A stretch of 64,000 nucleotides of DNA from NCBI GenBank assembly GCA_029891345.1, contig CM056999.1, positions 29,609,418 to 29,673,417 of the forward strand, given 5' to 3'. Source of the stretch: Dryococelus australis (taxonomy: Eukaryota; Arthropoda; Insecta; Phasmatodea; Phasmatidae). This document shows, piece by piece, positions 12,380-24,276 of this stretch (within the stretch, counting starts at the first letter, position 1; the number at the start of each line of letters is the position of its first letter). The position numbers were made by a program, and so were the translations under genes. Below the pieces are notes generated by a model. That model searched no databases and was not told the origin of the DNA. It saw nothing but the letters and a program-made list of their open reading frames with translations.

Positions 12380-14174
12380 TTATGATGTGGCTTGGATCCT
12401 TGCCAAAAGGATCAATAACTTAATTAGTTTTACATACAAGGAAATAACAGCAATTACTAATAGATTGATTACTTCCAGGGTGGCATAATCAAAATGTATA
12501 GGCCCAAGAAACGAAAATAATTTAGATTCTCCCATGTTAATATGGGGGAGTGGCATATCGATATTGGGCAGCACTGGCTGCACTGTATGGTTAATTTGCC
12601 ATTTAGTATCTAACACAGAGGTGATATTGTAGAAATGAATTCTGGCAGTCAACGACAACTGATCCAGGTGAATTCCTATTCATTGGTATAACCAATGAAT
12701 AGGAACTAATGTCTGTTGTAATGGAATAGTGGGTGTTCTTATGTCGCAAAGGTGGATAGACTCAATGACAGTTTGATGTGGTGTGACAACCTGGCATCCA
12801 CATGGTACATACAATTCTATACTCCCTAGTTTGAGATTTGTGACATCAACATCTATATAAGAATTTACACATTGAAGGAATGTTCCGTCAGGGGGATTAT
12901 TAAGGATGTACTGATGGAGTAGGATGGGGTGAATCATGATTGAGGTGTCGAAAGAGCAGTGATACTTACATTTGGAAAACAGTTCCTTGGAATTGACAAC
13001 TAAAATAGCCTCTTTAATACATTTGTAGGCATCACTGGTGACAGATTCTTTTGGGATGCATATTATATCAGATGATATTTCGGATGAGAGGGGGATGGCT
13101 TTTATTGTATTTCAGTTCGGATCAACTGCAATATTGGAAAATGGAATGTGAATTGTGCATGATTAATTGCGAAAATGGTATGGCACTGGAATAATCGCGT
13201 GGATTTGCCAGTGAGAATTGATTCGGGAAAGTGATATCTGTACTTTAATTACCATTTGAGTGGTTGAAAATGAGCATTCCATTAGTTCATGGGTGTAGTA
13301 CTTAATTATATCTTTTACACTTATGCTATAGGTTAAATGATATTTTGCAATGCGAGGTCAAGGTCTGAGCCAAGCTGTGTTTTATTAATTGCCATTAGAG
13401 GCAATTTGTTTGACTGACATAATATGATGTATCCTTGAATAAGGTCTTCAAGAACCAGATTATTTAACAAATGGAGTAAACTGGTGGTCAATAAGTACGT
13501 TTGTGCTTCGACATTGTCAATCGTACTAAATGCAACATGCTCATTATTTAGGACTTGTGATATTTTGTTTATTGTTTTGGCAAGTGTGTTGACCTTCGTT
13601 TCTGCCTGTTGTTGCACTTGGTTTAATACCTGAAACATAACATTGATAGCCTTGTTTGTAGATACAATATAATTAGCAAGTGAATCAAACTGGTTTTTCA
13701 ATTGTTGGTCATTGTTTAGTAATGTGTACAAGTGTCTGTTTGTGAGCACGTTACAGCATCAGCTTGTAACGTCTCCTATTATTTGTATTCCTCGCCTGCT
13801 GCAAGTCATGGTATTTACGTCCCCAAGGTATTCTCTAAGTATTCCCTTTTCAACTGCTTACATGTTATCGTAAATTATTTTGCCATTCATGCGATTTCTG
13901 GTCATTACATGCAACGTGTAAATATTGGTTGGGGGATGCCGGTGTATTGGGTAGTTGTAGTGGAACAGTGTAAATAAGCGGTAAAGTGTCTTCATATGTG
14001 AAGTCCACATCTGTGGGTGTCCAATACACGTCTGTGTGCATGCGGTATGTAGCGGGCACTGCAAGGATGGCTGGCAGGGTGATGCATACTGCAATCGCTA
14101 CATTGGCCGTGTGGCTACCCCAGCTGGCTCCCCACTCCTCAGTAGTAGCTCATCTCGTGGTTGGCGTTGCCATG
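12380..14174 (-). pseudogene. Element B env-like gene (broken)
   Basis: Position between integrase and 3' LTR, plus protein features, indicate an envelope glycoprotein of the insect errantivirus type. Near 14060-14115 there is a hydrophobic signal-peptide-like segment ending in small residues. Near 13785-13800 a basic SRRG motif looks like a proprotein cleavage site and is followed by a hydrophobic stretch. Coiled-coil, Gln/Asn-rich sequence fills 13333-13749. Cys-containing ectodomain pieces lie at 12680-12937, and a membrane-spanning segment with a short tail at 12380-12460. Stops (one TGA just after the likely start near 14150) and frameshifts interrupt it several times. Its job would be membrane fusion and cell entry; this copy cannot make an intact protein. 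Confidence 0.65.
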
Positions 14175-14611
14175 ATGATGCCAGGGCGCATGCGTAGAGC
14201 ACACATGTTCGTGCACTGGTGCCAACAGGAACTGGCTGCAGGAGTGCTTCGTATCTGCTAACAACGGGACATGGAGCTCGGGCAGGGGTTGGCGGCCGTG
14301 GATCCTCTCCACCTCGGTTTGGCCGTGTAGTTGCCCAGCGGTGTGGCGGCAGCAGGGAATGCAGTCTGGCGCCTTGTGCAGACTGACTTCTGCTGCGGCA
14401 GACATGTGCTGAGTGGCGAGCCAAGTCAACTAGCCCCAATTGTGTTTCGTAGATCCGGCACTGGTGTTGTCCCGTGAAGCAGGTACACAGTCTCTGGCAT
14501 ACCATTTTCATTCAATTTATGCAATGCAACACTGTAACACATTTTGTAATAACATAAAACACTGATCCAATTATATACACACAGTATACTTGACGAGACA
14601 TACATAGGGCA
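14175..14611 (-). other. Integrase-env spacer of element B, GC-rich
   Basis: A locally GC-rich stretch unlike the AT-rich flanks. The minus-strand frame 14098-14511 is long but Arg/Pro/Ser-rich and resembles nothing I recognise; its openness is explained by high GC. It may carry the env splice acceptor or leader. Confidence 0.35.
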
Positions 14612-15530
14612 TTACTGGACGTAAGCCGGTTTGGTTTGGTGGGTGCAGACAGTATCAAACTTTGAAGTGCCGGTTTTGTTTACTTGTAAGCATACCGTGC
14701 TATCTCCTAGAATGTCTGCAACCATATATGGGCCACGATAGTGGTGTGCGAGGGCCTTTTGCCTACCGCAATTATGTACCCACACATAATCATTAATGCG
14801 TAGTGTACATGATTTATGCATGTAGCAAGTTAACTTTTGCGTTGTCGCAATCTTTTAATAGTTTACCACACCAGTTATTGGCACAATCAGAATACTTTGC
14901 TGCAATTTCTTTCACCGGTAATGCTGCTTCTACACCATGTCAAGGATAAAAAGGCGTATACTTCGTTGTTATGTTTATGCTTGTATTGTAGTTGAAAATA
15001 ATGAAGTCTACATAAAGCTTGCAGTTGGCTTGGTCAGTTTTAGCGAATGCGGTTAGTTGTTCACCTACGATGCGGTTTGTGGCTTCGACTAAACCATTAC
15101 ATTTGGTGTTATATGCGGTTGTATTTAACTTTTTAATTCCCAGTGTTTTAGCAATTTTGACCAATCCATTTTTGAAACTGGTACCGCGATCAGTAAGAAA
15201 TTGTTCAGGATATCCAAATTACAAAATTACCTGCTTAATGAAGTCTGCACTATTGATTTAACTGCCTTCACAACTACATATTGACTTAGGTATTCAGTGA
15301 TTACCAATACGTATTTGTTACCATGTATAGTGAATGGGGGGACCTTTTGCATCAAGCGCCCAGGTTTTTAAGAGTGGTTGAGATAGGATAGATGTAATTT
15401 GACCTGCAGGCTTGGTATTCTGAGCTTTTGTTTTTTGACATACTGGGCAAACGCGGACATAATTTTTCACATCTGCAGTCTTTGTGTCCCAGTGGTAAAC
15501 TTGTTTTATCTTTTCGAGTGTTTTAAACAC
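14612..15530 (-). pseudogene. Element B integrase (broken)
   Basis: Pieces in order on the minus strand: a zinc-binding region with CPVCQKTKAQ (15318-15530); core segments with LTDRGTSF near 15185 and a second part at 14940-15164 containing AYNTKCNGLVEATNR, the equivalent of the H-x-NGxxE region; then a C-terminal part (14612-14821) with a GPY module (RGPYMVADI). The enzyme would insert cDNA into host chromosomes. Frameshifts separate the pieces. No chromodomain is visible. Confidence 0.8.
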
Positions 15531-15699
15531 ACCAAAGTGTCCTCCCCTGAAAATGGCATCATGGTGTGCTTGTGTGATCTCGTTTACGTAGACTTGTGGT
15601 ACTAAAGTGAGTTTCTTGGGGTCTTTTTGTTTTATTTATCGTAAGGTAAATTTAATCGTTTGCAGTAATAACGTAACTGGGACTTAGTCTGCTGTATTT

Positions 15700-16590
15700 A
15701 GTGTCAGCTTATTGTGGGTTCTCTAATGCAATCTTTAGCTGTTTTATGTATTGGTCAAGTTCATATTCCTCTGCAAAAGGTGACTTATTAACAGCAATAG
15801 AACAGAGTTGCACAATAGAGTCATCATCAATTTTAATGTATTCCTGCTCGTGGTTGTATGTCGGCAAGAAGTATGGTTTCCCATTCTTGTCCAAAATTAT
15901 AATTTTACAATTTAAAAGTGAATCAATACAATGAGTTTCAATTTTGTTAGGGCGGTTTTCCATGATGACGTAAATTAACTTGGTATAAAATGGTGATTAT
16001 TTTGCAAATGGCGTGTATAGGAAAAACTTCTTCATTAGTTATGGCTTTCGCTACTCATACTTTGTCTTGGGACTGAATGTCGTTTTGGAAGAAGTGTTTG
16101 ATGTTGACCCAATTGTTGACTGTGTACTTAACTATGCTTTTATTGATTTTGTCATGTTTTTCAGGGTTTTGTAAGATACATTCTGCCATAGCTTTGTACA
16201 TAGATGTGCAAGTGAGCATGTTTTGTTTAATTGAGTATGTGGTGTTGTTAATTGTGATAGCTTGTGTTTGTGTGCCCGTGTTAGTGATAATGTGACTCAA
16301 GGCTTCTGGTAAGGGGTTTAGTTTGCCTTTTATAATGTGGGGCTCAAAATCGTATTCATTAAGTGCAATTGCCATCTTTTGAATGCGGATATTGTGCTCT
16401 GTCATAGTGCGTGAATATCGAAGACTGGCGTGGCCTGTTTCGATTATTGCCAAAAGTGATTACATAGATAACATACATCACAAAGTTCTCTCTCTAGTAT
16501 TCTACCTCGATTCATTGAGCGATAACTTTTTGGAGGCAAAAACAATAATACTACGCTGTTTTGTCTGCGGATCCTCCTGCATAAGGACTC
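15700..16590 (-). pseudogene. Element B RNase H and RH-IN linker (broken)
   Basis: The frame 16055-16453 carries the RNase H C-terminal region (MTEHNIRIQKMAIALNEYDF, then a PLPEALSHI-like end where PNxxADALSR is usual). The frame 15709-15963 is an acidic linker leading to integrase. Upstream RNase H sequence at 16480-16590 is in another frame. RNase H would degrade the RNA strand during reverse transcription. Confidence 0.7.
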
Positions 16591-16626
16591 CTCCAACCGT
16601 GTCATTACTGGTGTCAAATGTTAGCA

Positions 16627-17745
16627 TTATGGTTTTCTGCTTATCAAATTTGTGTACCACAGGTTTAGAAACACCTGTTGGTGGCTATCCTCCCATTTAT
16701 TGGTTATGATATGTTTGGTTAAATGAATGAGTGGTTGAGCTATAGTAGCATAATTCATTATATACCTGCGGAGGTATGAAGTCATGCCTAAAAATGTACG
16801 TAGTTGTTTGATATTGGTTGTTGCTGCATGTATTTGATGGTGCAAATGTTTTCTGGGTCTGTAGTTATACCTTGCGGAGTGATGATGTGACCAAGTACCT
16901 TTACTGTCTGTTCAGCGAACGTGCATTTTTTTGTATTTACCTTATCATTGAACATGCACAATCTCTCAAAAAAATTTTCTATATTAGCTACATGTTCCTC
17001 AAATGAATAACCTAGAATAAATATATCATCAATATAGGCGATGGCTGCGGTCCATCGTAGGGGCCCTAATAGTGAATTGATGAACATTTGAAAGTACTCT
17101 GGTGGTGTAGATAACCCCATTAGCATTCTTTTATATTGGAACAAACCTACTTCATCAATGCTAAATGTTAATTTGTAGCGACTTGCTCTCAAACAGGGAT
17201 ACTGTAAAATCTGGAAAGTAAATCTAAACTGGTAATATAATGGGAATTTTGTAATGCATTGAGAATATCTTCAGTGTGGGGCAAGGGGTACTGAACTCTG
17301 GTTAGGTATTGATTAAGTTTCCTGAAATTGGTTAAAAATCTTAGTCTGCCATTCTTTTTTAATACAACTAAGCTCGACGCAGAATAAGGTGAGTCAGCTT
17401 TTTCTATTATTCCTGCTTGTACCATGTTGTTAATCTGCATTAACAACTCATCAGTATTTTTGGACTAATGCAGTAGGGCCTGGTGGCTATGGGCTTATCC
17501 ATTGTAAGGTCAAGCTTAATTTCAAAATTTTTCGCTTCTGATAGCTCCAGAATGCTATTAGCAAACCTATCCTTAGATTTTTCTATAATGTTGCAAAGGG
17601 TTGCCATTTGTTTGCTAGTCAGGATTTTGTTGGGCTTAGGTTGTGTTCGTTGTTCATTTTCCAAATTATCTAATTCGTTAAAACAATGTCCGAGAGACGC
17701 ATTGGTTTTCTGTATGGTAGTACTCGAGTGTATCTGTACCTGCAA
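16627..17745 (-). pseudogene. Element B reverse transcriptase (broken)
   Basis: Consecutive minus-strand frames give the fingers (17440-17745), the LKKNGRLRFLTNFRKLN segment and TSLDLLSRFYSIPV (17189-17446), and the palm with an intact YIDD catalytic motif at 17025-17036. The thumb/connection includes LRTFLGMTSYLRRYI (about 16800). Spacing is normal for Ty3 RT. At least two frameshifts break the gene, though the active-site Asp pair survives. Confidence 0.85.
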
Positions 17746-17988
17746 TAGTTTGTGTGAGTCATTAGCGTGTATGAAAAGAATGTTGTGTTTTAGAAGAGGG
17801 ATATCATATTTCTTTATAAAGTGTACACCTAATATAATGTCTTATTTCAAATTGTATGTGACCAAAAAGTCTTATGGGTATGTATGGCCTGAAATCCACA
17901 AGTTAATTGTAGTTTTGTATTTAGGTGTAGTTAATATTGACGTTGCTCCGACTAGTGAGATGTGCTCTTGTAATGGTTGGAGTTGTTG

Positions 17989-18285
17989 TCATGACATAAG
18001 TGTTCTGGCTATGCTGCTACGTGAGCACCCGGTGCCAAGTAGTGCATAATATTTCCTTCCTTTTATTTTCACAACTACTCTCGGTTGATTTGTGCTAGAT
18101 TGAGGCATAGGCCTGCTCAGTAAGTTTTGAAACTTGGACTCATAATTGCGAACCTGGCGACTCGTGTTATAACATGTTGTGGGGTTGAGGGTGCTGTGTC
18201 GTGTTTTGTGTTCCATATAAACTGTTTTGGGTACCAGCCTGAGTGTGTGCATGAAACACTTAAAACGGTCCCCTATGATTGTCAT
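17989..18285 (-). pseudogene. Element B aspartic protease, catalytic Asp lost
   Basis: A retropepsin region follows the CCHC knuckle. The core reads ALLGTGCSRS (about 18025-18042) where retropepsins have A-L-[ILV]-D-T-G-[AC]-S, so the catalytic Asp is Gly in this copy. The flanking VKIKGRKYYALL strand and the T-G-C-S turn are otherwise normal. It would cleave Gag-Pol; as read here it is dead. Confidence 0.75.
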
Positions 18286-18297
18286 GAATTCGGAAGG

Positions 18298-20249
18298 CTA
18301 GTGAGGAAACAGTGGGCAGTAGCGTGCGTTATGTCCCGTATAAAAACATAGGGCGCAGGTCTCTTGGGCAAGGGTACACTGTCCGCTGATTGTTTGTATA
18401 GTCTCAACAATTTGCGGTGACTTGGCAACCTCACATTTCTTGCATGCGTTAGTGGCAGTTTGCCAATGCTGACCTGGATTGCGCGGTGCGGTGGAGTGAC
18501 GTATTTGCTTTTCTGCCACTCAGGCGGCGGTGTACACGCAATCCGCTGAGTCAAAAGTTTACATGTCCTAACTGCGTTCGCTGGTTTTGCCGGCGGCGTG
18601 AAATCTATTGTGGCCATAGCGTGTTGTTCAGTGTTTTGATTTAATGAATATACATTTCTCTGTAATGAAGCTGGTTTGCTTGATACTGTCTGGCTGCTAT
18701 GGGAGTTGATTCTAGCAATATCGGAATGCAATCTAGTCATCACAACCTTGTTAAAAATAGCCATGCATGCGTCGCAAACTTTGTTGTTCTTTTTGTCGGT
18801 GGGGGAGTTGCGATTTACCCCTTGTATTGAATTTTTTTGGCGGCTGGCTCTCTCTCTCTATATATATATATATAAACACACACACACAGGGACGTAAGTT
18901 CCTGTGTGTTGTACTGTCTGTTTGCGTTGTACTGTGGGGTACTGTAATTATCGTATTGTGTGTCCGTATCTGTATAGGTCCCTCTATGAAAGCTAGATCT
19001 GGCTCTTTGAAACTGTAGATTCCCGCTATATTGGTTTGTCGCAGTGGGGCTTTCTTTAATGATAATGATAGGTTGGCTGTTCCTTTGATAACTCTGCAGA
19101 GGATGGTAGCCATGGAAATAACCACGATGATGTGGTGCCTGACCACATTGCGAATTATGATTAAAGTTACTGTGTGGGTTTGGTGTTTGGTTGTTTGTGG
19201 CAGTGTCAATTCTGGTGTTCTGTTTTCCCAGTGAGAGTTATGCAATTTCGTCTTTTAATTTACTTATTTGGGATCCCAGCCATTTGGATTCAGGATTAGG
19301 GCGGGTTTGTGTTAATGTCTGAAGGTAATGGTACTTGCCAATTTCAATCCGTTTAAGGTTGTCAATAATTTGTGGCAATGTTTCGTTACATGACTCTACG
19401 AGTTTGTCGGCTATGGATGGCAGTAAGGATTTCCATAAAACATTAAAAAATTCTTGGTCAGAAATGTGTGAATTATACTTATGCCTGTAGTACTTCAAAG
19501 TTTCTATGTGGCACATGGTATTCTCTCTTACCCCTTGGTGTTTTGTGTAGAGTAGGTGTTTGTACCATTCTGTGTCTGCAGTAGTGGTGAAAGTGTCTTT
19601 TAATTTGGTCTGAAGGTCGTGCCAGGTGATTTTCTCAGGGTAGTTTCTTATGAAATTATCTAACATATGCTTAGCCGTTCCAAGGAGATGAAATTTGATA
19701 CAACATTTTCCGTGTAATTCTACTGGTTTATAGCTGCTACGGCCTCATATGATTAAAGAAAATCTGCTGTTTTTTTCCCTTTTCCCGATAATGATGGTGG
19801 TTTTTCTGGTTGACTTACGACAATTTGAAGGGGGTGTTGTGGTGGTGGGTTTTGTATGATGTCTGATGTGGGTGGGGTTGTTTCAGTGTTAGTGTTTATG
19901 CAGTGGTGAATGTCGGGTGGGGAAATTAAATATGTTTGTGTCTGATGCTACCTCGTCGTATGTATGAAACCCACGAAAGTCTGACTGGACTTGAGGATGG
20001 TGACTGTGATTGCTTGTTTTGCTGTGTGGGGGGTGATGTGTCCTTTTGGTAGTGTTCTGGACTTGTGTTCAATGAAAATTCTAAGTATTGATTTTGCTCT
20101 GAAATAGACTTACTGTGTGTAGCTGCCTGTAATAATGCTCTTTGCCGATCGCAATTGTCTAAGGCTTGTTCTATGTCAGTAGTGTCGATGAGCGCATGTT
20201 TAAGGAATTTAGATACCGTTGACGGTTTAGATTTGCTACGTGTTTCCAT
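18298..20249 (-). pseudogene. Element B gag with CCHC knuckle (broken)
   Basis: Likely start ATG at 20249 (METRSKSKPSTVSKFLKHAL). A capsid-like helical region is at 19238-19666 (LQTKLKDTFTTT, YKHLLYTKHQGV, EFFNVLWKSLLPSIADKL). A basic, low-complexity zone follows, and then a zinc knuckle C-x2-C-x4-H-x4-C (CALCFYTGHNARYC, 18311-18352) near the end. A (TC)n(TA)n(CA)n microsatellite at about 18850-18890 lies inside the coding region and breaks it. Gag would form the particle core and bind RNA. Confidence 0.75.
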
Positions 20250-20930
20250 AAATGTGTGGTGTAATTAGTATGTGTTGTGTTGGTGCAAAATGTGCACTGT
20301 GTAACTTGAAACTATTTCTAAATACAAAAGAAAGAAGGGTGTAGAAAGAGCTCTGATACCACACAAAAACCAGGGAGTCCTCCTTGCTTACAAGGAAACA
20401 GATGTTCCCACGTGCAGGAATAAGCGGTAAATATGCATGAATATAAGAGAAGCTTTTGTAAGGCTCCTGGGGTGGGTGGCATGATGTCAAAGTGCTAGCT
20501 GGCTATGCCGTCGTCATGATGCCGTAGACTGTTGACTTACGTACGTGATGTGACCGACTTTGTGCACTCTCGCTACAGCGTTTGCCCTGACTGCGTGGAA
20601 GTTAACAGCTGTTATCTATGCTGATGCTAATACACTAATTTCACAAGCAACTGAATATAGAAAACGCTAATAAAATTACTCTGAGATTGGTTGTTACTTC
20701 TATACTAAATTCGCATAAATATACCTGAATAGAAAGACAACAAATGTACAATTTAAGTATCACTGAATTACTGTGCTTAAACATGCTGTGGTGTGTGTGA
20801 AGCGCAGGCATGTTTTATTTTCCTTCTCTGCCCATTTCCTGTTGTGTGTGATTAAACAGCATGAAGCGCAACCTATGAAAATAATTCCTAGTTAAGTCTA
20901 CTTGCATAAGCGCGAGGTAGGGACAAGAGA
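20250..20930 (-). other. Element B 5' leader
   Basis: Between the PBS and the gag start; no gene seen. Consistent with a 5' UTR with packaging signals. Confidence 0.45.
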
Positions 20931-20941
20931 CGCCTCCACCA
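20931..20941 (-). promoter_or_regulatory. Element B primer binding site
   Basis: The minus strand reads TGGTGGAGGCGTC within two bases of the end of the 5' LTR. It begins with TGG, which pairs with the CCA 3' end of a tRNA. The tRNA identity could not be assigned by eye. Confidence 0.55.
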
Positions 20942-21048
20942 GTGTGTAACGTTTGCCCCTATTGCCTACCTATTTCTCTAACTTCCTATTCAAGACTCAG
21001 TACTCCAGGATTACTATTAAGTTAGGTTAGACTGTACGGGTAGTGGGA

Positions 21049-23366
21049 CAACAAACAAAGTGAGGTGCGCAGACCCCAGTGTCAGGCGACGGTCATGTGG
21101 GCAGAGTTTGTAAAATGGGAGGGGGTTGGTTGAGCGGATTCCTGCAGGCAGAACCACCATTCCAGGCTCGTCACCTCATGATCCGTATTACATGATCTGA
21201 CCGGACCTATGGCCTCAACCTTACAAGAACGCAAATCAATAATAAGTTCGGGATGGCCTTTACAGGGGCAGGCACTAGAGATTGTGCACAATTTTGCGAC
21301 ACATTTCAAAGACCAGAATAAATTGTACAGGCTGAAGTAAAATGTCGCTGATGCGACAAGTGATGCGATGGGAGTTTCAGCAACCACAGTGAAGAAGATT
21401 ATGGCTGAGGAAAAAGTGAACAATAGAAATAGTTTCCGTTTTTCAACGCCACCGGGTAAAAAACACAATACTAGAAAATAATTTATGTGGATGATTTTGT
21501 GTGTGGTGTGGTGCTGTGAGAAGAAAAGTAAATGAATTTCTTACAGACAGGAAAACTGTCCCAACATTATATAAACTAAACAAGGTTTTGTCGGAGGATG
21601 GGGTTTTCGATTGTAGCAGGGAATACTTGCAGCGACTGTTAAAACGGCTAGGATTCCGTTGGAAGAAGTGCCAGTCGAAGAGAAGAATTCTAGTCGGAAA
21701 CCTGACATTACTGCGTGGAGAGGTCGATTATCTACAAGAAGTGCGGCAGTTTTACGAAGCAGATAGGATGATTGTTTATGTTGATGAAACATACATGCGT
21801 GCCCCACATTGTGTTATTTCTTGTTGGCATTTGGACAAGGAACTCAGTGTCACTGAACTAATTGGAAAAGGTCCATGGTTGATTATCGTACATGCGGGAG
21901 GAGACCAAGGTTTTGTCTCGAATGCACTGTTTATTTTCAGATTGAAGCAGAAATAGGGGTGATTACCATGAGAATATTAATTACGACAATTTTTCCACTT
22001 GGGTCAAACACAAATTGCTCTCAAATTTATCTGAAAAATTTGCAATTCTTCTTGATAATACAAGCTACCATACTGTTCAGCTAAATATGAAACCCACATT
22101 GGCAAACACTAAACAAGAAATTCAAGACTGGCTACAATAAATAACATTTCATTTTCATCTGGCGTGACGAAAGCCAATTTTCTGTTGTTAGTAAAACAAG
22201 TTTCAATAGTAAAAACATTCAAAATTGATGAAATTATCAAATCACATGGCCATGATATCATCAGGTTGCCCCCATATCACGCAGATTTGAAACCTATCGA
22301 ACTCGTCTAGGGAAATACAAAAGGCAAGATAAGCATGAAAAATCTTCATCTCTTGACGACAAGAAGGAATTTTGTGAACAGTGGTTTGGCAGCTATTCTA
22401 TTGAACAATGGGAACAATGTTGTAATCATGTAAAGAACATTGAAACTGCTTATTTCAAGAGTGCGGGACTGTTGGACATTGAAATTGACAGAATTATCGT
22501 TAAAATCGGAACATAATGGGACGAAGACTCAACGAGTGACTCAGAGGAAGAGGAGAGTCGTAGCTCAGAATCAGAATAAGTAGGTAGATATTATTTATTT
22601 TGATTCCAGTGGATTATTTTTATAAAGTTTGAGATTTGAAATTTGTGTTTATTGCTAAAATTGTATTTAAATATTAAATAACAATTTTATCACTATAACT
22701 TTTTGTAACTTATGACATCCATTAATAATATACACTATTTTGCAATCTTTTTAGGAGACAATATTTACGCAGCAGAAATTTCCAGCGCGGTGTTGAGCGG
22801 CAATAAATAATAACTAAATTTTAAAATTTTAAATTAACACTCAGCGTGCAAAACATGGCTGTTGCCATGTATATAGTGTTCTTAACTAAATTAGTTAATA
22901 ATTACTGTGCATAACTCTGCAAATAAATATTCTGGGAATACGAATCTGTGAAAAAATCGGAGATAAAATGAGTTATCTAAAGTGTTCTAGTCTTTCTTGG
23001 TTTTTTTATTAGTGTTTTAAAAACAGTCAGATGTTAAAATATGTCGGGTATAATTTGCATTGTATAGCTCAACGACAGAAATACTGCACGGCAATTCACG
23101 TAGAAGCGGTAGGCATTTAAGTACACACATGTTATTCTCCCATATTGCTATCTTGCTTATGTGCCTTGAACGGGTGAAACAGTTCCCGATCGTGTAAGTC
23201 AGGCTTGTCCTCCCTCCCTAAGGAATGTGGGGGCAGGGCAAGACTCATAGCAGCCTTCCATTACCGTGCTGTGGTTGGCCTTGGTGTGAGAGGCGGAAAG
23301 AACACCAGAGCAGAACGAAACTGTACTGGGTCGTTTTGTTAGTTGTTGCATTATAGCGACATACTT
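21049..23366 (+). mobile_element. IS630/Tc1-like DNA transposon inside B's LTR
   Basis: Defined by the gap it makes in the LTR. Termini show only an imperfect inverted similarity (ACAACAAACAAAGTGAG at the left; CAACAACTAACAAAACGAC from the right, reverse complement). It carries one transposase reading frame with several lesions. The 3' part (22580-23366) is AT-rich, then GC-rich near the right end, with no gene seen. Confidence 0.7.
21270..22579 (+). pseudogene. IS630/Tc1-mariner-type transposase (broken)
   Basis: The N-terminal helix-turn-helix region (GVSATTVKKIMAEEK, about 21370-21415) precedes a winged segment (LKRLGFRWKKCQSKRR, 21638-21688). The catalytic core shows YVDETY (first Asp, about 21778), GKGPWLIIVHAGG (about 21866), LLDNTSYHT (second Asp codon at 22053) and PPYHADLKPIELV (Glu codon at 22299). 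The next codon but two is TAG (22308) where the family has Trp. The tail is Ser/Asp/Glu-rich and ends in TAA at 22577-22579. Stops and at least two frameshifts make it inactive. This transposase type is common in insects and crustaceans. Confidence 0.85.
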
Positions 23367-23956
23367 GAGGACTGTAAGCTCAATGGTAAATTCACGAGCG
23401 ACTTGAGGTTCACTAACAAAAACACTTTTATTACAACATTAAATACATTAATAGTATGATGCAATTACATTAAATTGAACAATAAAATCTCTTACTCTTT
23501 CTTCAATTTTACACAATGATCGCGTTCTCATGGAAAAGGATTATCAACTATGCGGAACCTGCCTATCCTTGCTAGAGCATAAGAATTCAATATTATAGAG
23601 AACGTTAAATTTACAGAGTCCCGAGAGATAGCCTTGCAATCAACTACCAAGCCGTTTATACTCACTCTGAAGCAGACGACTAGGAGCCCGTCTAGGCCAG
23701 GACAGTGGAGTTGCCTTCAGTCTTCAACCTCACTGGACCCTGGCATCATCAGCACCGATGATTTATACACTGCTATACTTCTTACACTGCAGGGCTCGTT
23801 TGGGGGGGGGGGGGGGGGCATTGTGGTCTTCCTTTATACCCGTCAGCTGACTGGGTCAAGATGTGTGTTTTGTAAATATGGTGGGCAGCCCAGCTCTGGC
23901 CACCGCACCCCGCTATATGCTTAAATTCTGTGAGTTGCCCAGCTCTGACCGCTACA

Positions 23957-24261
23957 AACTGGTTATCTGTTCTAAGGGTGAACTGCCTGTACTCTAGATG
24001 AACACGGTATCGTTTCATGGCCCAGATGAGTGCTAAACATTCACACCCCTTGATGTTGTAGCGTTTCTCAGTGTTGCCAAGCTTGGCACTAGCATAATCA
24101 ATGATATACCGCTCTTGATTGTCACTATACTGAAACAGTACGGCCCCAAAACCCTCCTGGCTGGCGTCTGTTTGCAAATACAGATTATAGTTGGTATCAA
24201 TACATGCAAGGGCATGACACTGGGAGAAACTGTACTTTATTTCTTCGAACGTGCTTTGCAT
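23957..24261 (-). pseudogene. Element A RNase H, N-terminal part
   Basis: Contains LYLQTDASQEGFGAVLFQYS, the first-Asp strand of Ty3 RNase H, then EKRYNIKGCECLALIWAMKR with the catalytic Glu, and FTLRTDNQ with a second Asp. The frame is cut at 23957 by the end of element B's LTR; the remainder is at 7960-8110. This fragment on its own looks well conserved. Confidence 0.85.
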
Positions 24262-24276
24262 GTTTGTATCCCACTT

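Larger units (their letters stand above)
8111..23956 (-). mobile_element. Ty3/gypsy env-bearing element B, nested in A
   Basis: Bounded by direct ~700 bp LTRs (8111-8818; 20943-23956, the latter interrupted). From the right on the minus strand come a PBS, gag, a CCHC knuckle, protease, RT, RNase H, integrase with a GPY module, env-like frames, a polypurine tract and the 3' LTR. This is the layout of insect errantivirus-type Metaviridae. Both terminal junctions lie in element A's RNase H reading frame, which proves B arrived later. B in turn hosts an IS630-like transposon in its 5' LTR and a pogo-like element at 9868-11502. No clean target duplication could be read. Confidence 0.85.
20943..23956 (-). 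repeat. Element B 5' LTR, split by a DNA transposon
   Basis: The part 20943-21048 matches 8111-8211 and the part about 23366-23956 matches about 8211-8818. The ~2.3 kb between them is foreign. The right part carries a G homopolymer of about 17 bases (23803-23818) that the left LTR lacks. It ends with CAGCTCTGACCGCTACA next to element A's RNase H frame. Confidence 0.85.

Noticed and set aside
14098-14511. 137-residue minus-strand ORF
   Set aside because: Arg/Pro/Ser-rich frame in a GC-rich spacer; overlapping frames are equally open and no family is recognised.
23803-23818. G homopolymer as a polypurine tract
   Set aside because: It lies inside element B's LTR and is absent from the other LTR copy; a local expansion or assembly effect is likelier.
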